A stretch of 6,854 nucleotides of DNA. It comes from Pseudomonadota bacterium. Lineage in GTDB: Bacteria > Pseudomonadota > Gammaproteobacteria > Burkholderiales > Burkholderiaceae. A program made the position numbers and the translations under genes. Every line of letters begins with the position of its first letter. The first letter of the stretch is position 1. The stretch covers positions 1 to 6,854 of the forward strand of contig JAEZQX010000507.1 in assembly GCA_023441105.1 (NCBI GenBank). Direction: 5' to 3'. The notes under the pieces are model-generated. The model saw only the letters and a list, made by a program, of their open reading frames with translations. It searched no databases and was not told where the DNA came from. Of the stretch, positions 1 through 4,525 are shown piece after piece.

Positions 1-1584
1 GCGCACCGCGGCGCCCCCGACGTGCGTCGCACGCCCGAGCTCTCGGAGGAGAAGCGGCTGGCGGCACAGCGAATCGCCGGCGATGTCCTGGCCAGGATCG
101 AGACCCTGCGCGGCCTCGGCCTCGGCTACCTGTCGCTCGAGCGCAGCACGCCGACGCTGTCGCCTGGCGAGCTGCAGCGTCTGCGGCTGGCGACGCAGAT
201 CCGCTCCAACCTCTTCGGCGTCGTCTACGTCCTCGACGAGCCATCGGCCGGCCTGCATCCGGTCGACGGCGAGGCGCTGCTGCTGGCGCTCGAGCACCTC
301 AAGCGCTCGGGCAACTCGCTGTTCGTCGTCGAACACGACCTCGAGCTGATGCGCAACGCGGACTGGATCGTCGACGTCGGGCCGGATGCCGGGGAACGGG
401 GCGGCGAGATCCTCTACAGCGGGCCACCGGACGGCTTGCGCGACATCGGCGCCTCGCATACCGCCCGCTACCTCTTCGGCAACGTCGCGTCCGCCGCAAC
501 GGTCCCCCGCCAGCCGCGTGGCTGGCTGCGGCTCGAAAGCATCAGCCGCAACAACCTGCATCACCTGGACGCGGCCTTCCCCCTGGGCGTGCTCACAGCC
601 GTCACCGGCGTGTCCGGATCCGGCAAGTCGAGCCTGGTGAGCCAGGCGCTGGTCGAGCTGGTATCCGCCCACCTGGGCCACGAGGCGCCGCTCCCCGACG
701 ACGAAGGCGACGAGCTGCACGCACCGCCCGGCGGCATCACGGCCGGCAGGATCGTCGCCGGCGCGGACCTGATCGGCCGCCTGGTGCGTGTCGACCAGAA
801 GCCGATCGGACGGACGCCGCGTTCCAACCTCGCAACCTATACCGGCCTGTTCGATCACGTGCGCAAGCTGTTCGCCGCGACGCCGGCCGCCCGCAGCCGC
901 CGCTACGACGCCGGCCGCTTTTCCTTCAACGTCGACAAGGGCCGCTGCGAGACCTGCGAGGGCGAGGGCTTCGTGAGCGTCGAGCTGCTGTTCATGCCGA
1001 GCGTCTACGCGCCTTGCCCGAGCTGCCACGGCGCGCGCTACAACCCGCAGACGCTCAAGGTCACCTGGAACGGCCGCAACATCGCCGAGGTCCTCGGCAT
1101 GACGGTGGAGGAGGCCTGCGACTTCTTCGCTGCCGAGACTGCGATCCGCCGGCCGTTGCAGCTGCTCCAGGATATCGGCCTGGGCTACCTGCGGCTGGGG
1201 CAGCCGGCCACCGAACTGTCGGGCGGCGAGGCCCAGCGCATCAAGCTGGCGACCGAGCTGCAGCGCGCGCAGCGCGGCAACTCCCTGTACGTGCTCGACG
1301 AACCAACCACCGGGCTTCATCCCGCCGACGTCGACCGCCTGATGGCACAGCTCAACAGCCTGGTGGACAGCGGCAACACGGTGATCCTGGTCGAACACGA
1401 GATGCGCGTGGTCACGGCCAGCGACTGGATCATCGATGTCGGTCCTGGCCCGGGCAGGGACGGCGGCCGCATCGTAGCGAGCGGCACGCCGGCCGACGTC
1501 GCGGCGGTAGCTGCCAGCCGCACCGCACCCTACGTGGCCCGGCAGCTGGCGCAGCGGCTTGACAGCCCTCCGTCGGCCACCTAG
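1..1584 (+). CDS. uvrA2: UvrA-family excision-repair ATPase, UvrA2-like (5' end outside window)
   Basis: UvrA proteins are tandem ABC ATPases that recognise damaged DNA; UvrA2-type paralogues are linked to tolerance of DNA-binding drugs. The frame is open to the left edge, so this is the C-terminal part of a protein usually above 800 residues. Numbering from the first visible codon: the end of ATPase domain I has signature LSPGE (53-57), Walker B LDEPSAGLH (78-86) and H-loop VEHD (110-113). Domain II has Walker A GVSGSGKSSL (203-212), RTPRSN (271-276), a zinc module C316-x2-C319-x19-C339-x2-C342, signature LSGGEAQR (406-413), Walker B LDEPTTGLH (432-440) and H-loop VEHE (464-467). All visible catalytic motifs are intact. 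LSPGELQR in domain I and the RAQRGN stretch before the last Walker B recall UvrA2 rather than housekeeping UvrA. The deciding feature, absence of the UvrB-binding domain, lies upstream and cannot be seen. The GTG at 22 is only an internal codon. The family call is very secure; the UvrA2 subclass is likely. Confidence 0.93.
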   Translation, partial: AHRGAPDVRRTPELSEEKRLAAQRIAGDVLARIETLRGLGLGYLSLERSTPTLSPGELQRLRLATQIRSNLFGVVYVLDEPSAGLHPVDGEALLLALEHLKRSGNSLFVVEHDLELMRNADWIVDVGPDAGERGGEILYSGPPDGLRDIGASHTARYLFGNVASAATVPRQPRGWLRLESISRNNLHHLDAAFPLGVLTAVTGVSGSGKSSLVSQALVELVSAHLGHEAPLPDDEGDELHAPPGGITAGRIVAGADLIGRLVRVDQKPIGRTPRSNLATYTGLFDHVRKLFAATPAARSRRYDAGRFSFNVDKGRCETCEGEGFVSVELLFMPSVYAPCPSCHGARYNPQTLKVTWNGRNIAEVLGMTVEEACDFFAAETAIRRPLQLLQDIGLGYLRLGQPATELSGGEAQRIKLATELQRAQRGNSLYVLDEPTTGLHPADVDRLMAQLNSLVDSGNTVILVEHEMRVVTASDWIIDVGPGPGRDGGRIVASGTPADVAAVAASRTAPYVARQLAQRLDSPPSAT

Positions 1585-1587
1585 GAT
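1559..1587 (+). promoter_or_regulatory. Predicted sigma70-type promoter of the tetR gene
   Basis: TTGACA (1559-1564) matches the -35 consensus perfectly. A 17-nt spacer follows, then TAGGAT (1582-1587), which matches 4 of 6 -10 positions. The -10 uses the TAG stop codon of the uvrA-like gene. The start point would fall near 1594, in the middle of the adjacent palindrome, giving a leader of about 44 nt. Spacing and position directly before tetR support the call; the imperfect -10 limits it. Confidence 0.6.
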
Positions 1588-1606
1588 TTGAACGATCGTT
1601 CAAATC
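1585..1606. promoter_or_regulatory. Perfect 22-bp palindrome, probable TetR operator
   Basis: GATTTGAACGA (1585-1595) is followed immediately by its exact reverse complement (1596-1606). Such short, spacerless, AT-flanked palindromes ahead of a tetR-family gene are the usual form of its own operator. It overlaps the predicted -10 and start point, so bound repressor would block transcription. It could fold as a 9-bp stem with a 4-nt loop, but no T-run follows, so an intrinsic terminator for the uvrA-like gene is less likely. No other copy was noticed in the window, which points to autoregulation or to targets elsewhere. Confidence 0.8.
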
Positions 1607-1619
1607 AACTCCAACCCGC

Positions 1620-1625
1620 AGGGGA
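1620..1625 (+). promoter_or_regulatory. Ribosome binding site for the tetR gene
   Basis: AGGGGA is a purine-rich Shine-Dalgarno-like run lying 12 nt before the ATG at 1638. The spacing is longer than ideal, but it is the only such run in the 53-nt gap. The nearer GTG at 1627 is not in the tetR frame, so it does not compete for the start. The start codon itself sits in a 10-bp palindrome, CCATCGATGG (1632-1641). Confidence 0.5.
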
Positions 1626-1637
1626 CGTGAACCATCG

Positions 1638-2402
1638 ATGGCCAAGGCCTCCGGATCGGGAGCGCGGGCAGCAGCCGCCAGCTTCCGCAGCCTTTTCAGC
1701 AATGCCGAAGCCGGCGACACCAAGTCGAAGATTCTCGCCGCCGCCTTCCGCCGGCTGGCGAAGGAAGGCTACGCCGCCCTCAGCATCCGCGAGATCGCGC
1801 GCGATGCGGGCGTCAATCATGCGCTGATCAACTACCACTTCCGCAGCAAGGATCATCTGGTCATCGCCGTGCTGGACGAGGCGAACCGGCGCCTGCTCGA
1901 GCGCCAGCAGCAGATGTACGCCGCGCCGGGCGACTTCGCGCAGAAGTGGGCCCAGGCACGCCGTTTCTACACCGACGACCTGGCTTCCGGCTTCGTGCGG
2001 GTGCAGGCCGAGCTATGGGCGGCGAGCTTGTCCAACGAGGACCTGCGCGCCAAGTTCCTGCCCCGCATCCAGGCTTGGAAGCAAGTCGTGCTCGCCGCGG
2101 TGCGCGATGCGGTCGCCACCCTGCAGGACCACGGCGTCGAGCTGCCCGAGCCATTCACCGCCGAGGTGATCGCCACCTGGATCACCGAGTTCTGGCTCGG
2201 CATGGAGTTCGCCGACCTGATCGCGGCGCGCGAGGAACACGGCTCGCATCAGGCGGCCCTCGACGCAATGCAGCGCCTCCTGGAGATCGTCGATCAACGG
2301 ATCCGCAGCGCCGATGCGTCCAAACGGGCGGCAGCCGGCTCCGCCAACGGCAACAGCAGGAACAGCGCCTCAGTAATGCGGCGGCGGCAACTCGTCCGGT
2401 GA
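1638..2402 (+). CDS. TetR-family transcriptional regulator
   Basis: This is a one-component repressor of 254 residues with an N-terminal DNA-binding domain and a C-terminal ligand and dimerisation domain. Residues about 28-75 carry the TetR helix-turn-helix: a helix ending in EGY, then LSIREIARDAGVN and the recognition helix with INYHF and SKDHL. This closely follows the family pattern. The C-terminal half (about 95-225), with VRVQAELWAASLSN and FWLGMEFADLI, resembles the BetI-like TetR C-terminal class; the ligand cannot be predicted. A 27-residue Ala/Ser-rich segment precedes the DNA-binding domain. A basic, low-complexity tail of about 30 residues follows the core, making the protein longer than usual for the family. 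The last 10 residues and stop overlap slyX on the other strand. The ATG at 1638 was chosen because it follows an SD-like run. A promoter and 22-bp palindrome just upstream suggest autorepression. The uvrA-like neighbour is a plausible functional partner, but its promoter is not visible. Confidence 0.93.
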   Translation: MAKASGSGARAAAASFRSLFSNAEAGDTKSKILAAAFRRLAKEGYAALSIREIARDAGVNHALINYHFRSKDHLVIAVLDEANRRLLERQQQMYAAPGDFAQKWAQARRFYTDDLASGFVRVQAELWAASLSNEDLRAKFLPRIQAWKQVVLAAVRDAVATLQDHGVELPEPFTAEVIATWITEFWLGMEFADLIAAREEHGSHQAALDAMQRLLEIVDQRIRSADASKRAAAGSANGNSRNSASVMRRRQLVR

Positions 2403-2588
2403 ACGGGCGGCGCCTTCGTCGCCATCCGGTATACGCTGGCGCAATTGCGCCACCTCGCGCGTCAGCGTGTCGAGCAGCTGCTGTTGGCGGAACAGCGTCT
2501 GGTTCAACTGCTCCAGCAGGTCCTCCGCGAAGCCGACCTTCACTTCGAGGTCGATCAGCCGCTGTTCGGTGCCCTTGATCTCGTTCAT
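2370..2588 (-). CDS. slyX: SlyX family protein
   Basis: This is a small coiled-coil protein of 72 residues, the same length as E. coli SlyX. It starts MNEIKGTEQRLIDLEVK, has the conserved segment EQLNQTLFRQQQ (residues about 26-37) followed by LTREVAQLRQRI, and ends in the hallmark PPPHY. The heptad-like pattern of Leu/Ile/Val from about residue 8 to 53 indicates a coiled coil. No signal peptide or membrane segment is seen, so it is probably cytoplasmic. SlyX was named from its position beside slyD in E. coli and its molecular role is unclear; no slyD is visible here. The ATG at 2588 fits the family length, while the frame stays open upstream to 2771 with sequence unlike SlyX. No good Shine-Dalgarno precedes the ATG. 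It is convergent with tetR and overlaps it by 33 bases. Identity is confident, function is not. Confidence 0.93.
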   Translation of the reverse strand: MNEIKGTEQRLIDLEVKVGFAEDLLEQLNQTLFRQQQLLDTLTREVAQLRQRIPDGDEGAARSPDELPPPHY

Positions 2589-2609
2589 GCATCCATTAGA
2601 GCAGATGCA
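2588..2609. repeat. Short inverted repeat at the slyX start
   Basis: TGCATC (2588-2593) and GATGCA (2604-2609) form perfect 6-bp arms around a 10-nt spacer. The repeat brackets the possible slyX -10 element and includes the first base of its start codon. It could be a regulator half-site pair, but 6-bp arms can arise by chance. Confidence 0.3.
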
Positions 2610-2783
2610 CGGCAACGGCGGCGCTCGCGCCGGTCGCTGAAGCCTGCTCGTGGCCGCCCGGGCATCCCGCCGGGAACGTCCCTTGCCGGCCAGTCGGCTC
2701 GATGGCAACCCATCGCGCCGGGCGGCTGCCGCGATCATGCGACAGGCCTTCCGCCTGCGCCCCAGCCGCATGAACCCAGCCGC
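2589..2783. other. Divergent intergenic region between slyX and the aldehyde oxidoreductase operon
   Basis: This 195-bp GC-rich gap must hold the promoter of the downstream plus-strand operon unless that promoter lies inside slyX. I found no -35/-10 pair with acceptable spacing for that direction; TTGCCG at 2683-2688 has no matching -10. It contains small overlapping inverted repeats, TCCCG-C-CGGGA (2666-2676) and GGGA-ACG-TCCC (2673-2683), which may be regulatory or simply GC-rich chance. The small-subunit reading frame continues open through the gap but shows no homologous or signal-peptide-like sequence there. Confidence 0.5.
2595..2603 (-). promoter_or_regulatory. Possible extended -10 element for slyX (leaderless transcript)
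   Basis: Read on the minus strand this is TGC-TCTAAT, matching the extended -10 form TGn-TATAAT with one mismatch in the hexamer. It is one of few AT-rich spots in the gap. A start point 7 nt downstream would fall on the A of the slyX ATG (2588), giving a leaderless mRNA, which fits the missing Shine-Dalgarno. No -35 at 16-18 nt spacing is visible. The prediction is tentative. Confidence 0.35.
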
Positions 2784-2795
2784 ATGAACCCAGCC
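2761..2795 (+). repeat. 14-bp tandem direct repeat over the small-subunit start codon
   Basis: The unit CCCAGCCGCATGAA occurs exactly twice (2761-2774 and 2775-2788), followed by a half copy CCCAGCC (2789-2795). Each full copy carries an ATG, at 2770 and 2784. Because 14 is not a multiple of 3, only the second ATG is in the oxidoreductase frame. The first opens MNPAA and stops at TGA 2785-2787, overlapping the real ATG as ATGA. Confidence 0.9.
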
Positions 2796-3404
2796 TCAGC
2801 CACCCCAGCCTTGCCTCCATCCGCCTCGTCGGACGCGCCGCGCCCGCCCGATGCCCTTGCCGCGCCGCTGATGCCGGCGGTGCCGACCATGCCGCTGCAC
2901 CTTCGCGTCAACGGCAAGGCCTGCGAGCTGCGGATCGAGACCTGGGTGACCCTGCTGGACCTGCTGCGCGACCGCCTCGGGCTCACCGGCACCAAGAAGG
3001 GTTGCGATCATGGCCAGTGCGGTGCCTGCACCGTGCTGGCGGATGGCCGGCGCATCAATGCCTGCCTCACGCTGGCGGTGATGCAGGCGGGAAAGGAGGT
3101 CACCACGGTCGAAGGACTGGCGCAGCCGGCAGGACTGCATCCGCTGCAGCAGGCCTTCATCGACCACGACGCATTCCAGTGCGGCTACTGCACCCCCGGC
3201 CAGCTGTGCTCCGCCGCGGGCCTGCTCGCCGAGCATCCGCCACGATCACGCCGCGAATTGCGCGAGCGAATGAGCGGCAACCTCTGCCGCTGCGGCGCCT
3301 ATCCCCAGATCACCGAGGCCATCGCGCAGGTCCTGGATCAGCGCCCCGACGCCAGCGCGCTCGCTGGGTCGGCGAAACCTGGCGACGGGACGCCGACGCG
3401 ATGA
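2784..3404 (+). CDS. paoA: Aldehyde oxidoreductase [2Fe-2S] subunit, PaoA/YagT-like
   Basis: This is the electron-transfer small subunit of a xanthine-oxidase-family molybdoenzyme, 206 residues, carrying two [2Fe-2S] clusters between the Mo site and FAD. The plant-ferredoxin-type domain (about 36-110) has C74, C79, C82 and C94 in the context GTKKGCDHGQCGACTV. The helical second-cluster domain has C133-x2-C136 and C168-x-C170 in FQCGYC and GNLCRCGAY. All eight ligands are present. These blocks match E. coli PaoA closely. E. coli PaoA begins with a twin-arginine signal (RRDLIK); here the first 35 residues are Pro/Ala-rich with no twin arginine and no hydrophobic core, and none is visible further upstream in this frame, so a cytoplasmic location is inferred. 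The start at 2784 is uncertain: no Shine-Dalgarno is seen, and in-frame ATGs at 2871 and 2889 (just before LHLRVNG) are alternatives. Its stop overlaps the next gene's ATG as ATGA, indicating translational coupling. Confidence 0.92.
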   Translation: MNPASATPALPPSASSDAPRPPDALAAPLMPAVPTMPLHLRVNGKACELRIETWVTLLDLLRDRLGLTGTKKGCDHGQCGACTVLADGRRINACLTLAVMQAGKEVTTVEGLAQPAGLHPLQQAFIDHDAFQCGYCTPGQLCSAAGLLAEHPPRSRRELRERMSGNLCRCGAYPQITEAIAQVLDQRPDASALAGSAKPGDGTPTR

Positions 3405-4525
3405 ATCCCTTCGAATACCGTGCGGTCGGCGACATCGACGCGGCCCTGGCCGCGATCGAGTCCCCTCCCGCGCGCGGTGCGCCGCTGGCCGGCAAGGCCA
3501 GGTTCATCTCCGGCGGAACCAACCTCATCGACCTGATGAAGGAGCGGGTGATGGCGCCGCCGTTGCTGGTCGACATCAACCGCTTGCCACTGCGCGACAT
3601 CACACCTACCGCCGCCGGCGGCCTGTCGCTCGGCGCACTGGCCCGCAACGAAGAGACGGCGCAGCATCCGCTGGTGCGCGATCGCTATCCGCTGCTGCGC
3701 GCGGCGATACTGGCCGGCGCCTCGCCGCAGATCCGCAACATGGCCAGCAACGGCGGCAACCTGCTGCAGCGCACGCGCTGCTACTACTTCTACGATGCCG
3801 GCGTACCCTGCAACAAGCGCGAACCCGGCAGTGGCTGCCCGGCAGCAAGCGGCCTCGCGCGCCAGCATGCCATCCTGGGCGCCACGCGCCACTGCATCGC
3901 CACCCATCCGTCGGACATGTGCGTGGCGCTGGCCGCCCTGGATGCGGTGGTGCAGGTCCGGTCGGCCACCGGCAGCCGCTCGATCGCCTTCGAGGATTTC
4001 CATCGCCTGCCGGGCGATCGGCCCGACGTCGACACGACGCTCGCCGACGACGAGTTGATCGTCTCGATCGACCTGCCGCCCGCCGGTCAGTTCAGCGGCC
4101 ATTGCACCTACCTCAAGATCCGCGAACGCGCTTCCTACGCCTTCGCCCTGGTGTCGGTGGCGGTCGCGCTGGATCTGGCGGACGACGGCACGGTGCGCGC
4201 GGCGCGGCTCGCCCTGGGCGGCGTCGCGCACAAGCCGTGGCGCAACCGGGAAGCGGAAGCGCTGCTGACCGGGCGCCGCGCCGAGGCGGAAAGCTACCAG
4301 GCCGCTGCCGCGCACGTCGTCGCCGACGCGCAGTCGTGGGGCGGCCCGGCCTTGCCCGACAGCACGGCGGGCAATGCCTACAAGATTCCAATGGCACGTC
4401 GCGCCATCGTCCGCGCGCTCGAGATGGCCGCCGCCGGCGTGCTCAGCAACACCGGCGAGGATGCACCGGATGAAGCAGCGGCGGTGTCCGACGAGCGCGG
4501 GTCTCCAGAGGGCGAGCGGCCATGA
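3401..4525 (+). CDS. paoB: Aldehyde oxidoreductase FAD-binding subunit, PaoB/YagS-like
   Basis: This is the flavin subunit (374 residues) that takes electrons from the [2Fe-2S] clusters and passes them to the external acceptor. FAD-contacting segments are FISGGTNLIDLMK (35-47) and GASPQIRNMASNGGNLLQR (106-124). C127, C137, C146 and C165 lie in a loop with RTRCYYFYD, PCNKREPGSGC and HCIATHPSDM. The same loop in E. coli PaoB holds an extra [4Fe-4S] cluster, so one is expected here. The C-terminal domain contains RERASYAFALVSVA and LGGVAHKPWR, typical of the CO-dehydrogenase flavoprotein C-terminal fold. It is longer than E. coli PaoB (about 318 residues), partly because of a C-terminal tail of roughly 30 residues rich in Glu, Asp and Ala after MARRAIVRALEMA. 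The ATG at 3401 overlaps the upstream stop as ATGA and is preceded by the weak SD-like ACGGGA (3385-3390). No signal peptide is seen. Confidence 0.94.
   Translation: MNPFEYRAVGDIDAALAAIESPPARGAPLAGKARFISGGTNLIDLMKERVMAPPLLVDINRLPLRDITPTAAGGLSLGALARNEETAQHPLVRDRYPLLRAAILAGASPQIRNMASNGGNLLQRTRCYYFYDAGVPCNKREPGSGCPAASGLARQHAILGATRHCIATHPSDMCVALAALDAVVQVRSATGSRSIAFEDFHRLPGDRPDVDTTLADDELIVSIDLPPAGQFSGHCTYLKIRERASYAFALVSVAVALDLADDGTVRAARLALGGVAHKPWRNREAEALLTGRRAEAESYQAAAAHVVADAQSWGGPALPDSTAGNAYKIPMARRAIVRALEMAAAGVLSNTGEDAPDEAAAVSDERGSPEGERP
4507..4512 (+). promoter_or_regulatory. Ribosome binding site for the molybdenum subunit gene
   Basis: AGAGGG lies 9 nt before the ATG at 4522, inside the end of the FAD-subunit gene. 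It is the clearest Shine-Dalgarno of the operon and supports the ATGA-overlap start. It also means part of the FAD subunit's C-terminal tail is constrained by this site. Confidence 0.6.

Noticed and set aside
1585..1606. The 22-bp palindrome as an intrinsic terminator of the uvrA-like gene
   Set aside because: The possible stem is short and AT-rich at its base, and no T-run follows on either strand in the right place. Its perfect symmetry and position before tetR fit an operator better.
2673..2683. GGGA-ACG-TCCC as a second TetR operator in front of the oxidoreductase operon
   Set aside because: It shares only GAACG with the 22-bp palindrome, lacks the ATTT/AAAT flanks, and is centred differently. 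The match is too weak to call.
2683..2711. TTGCCG as a -35 for the oxidoreductase operon
   Set aside because: The hexamers at 16-18 nt spacing (GCAACC, CAACCC, AACCCA) do not resemble a -10.
2589..2771. Upstream extension of slyX to an ATG at 2771
   Set aside because: The extra 61 residues are Arg/Ala-rich and unlike SlyX; the start at 2588 gives exactly the usual family length.
2445..2783. Upstream in-frame extension of the small subunit (frame open from GTG-like and other starts at 2445)
   Set aside because: It runs antisense through slyX and has no homology-like, signal-peptide or domain sequence; the conserved protein begins after 2784. High GC keeps the frame open by chance.
3338..4315. 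325-codon open frame on the minus strand inside the FAD-subunit gene
   Set aside because: It is an antisense shadow with no recognisable domain; the plus-strand gene has all family motifs.
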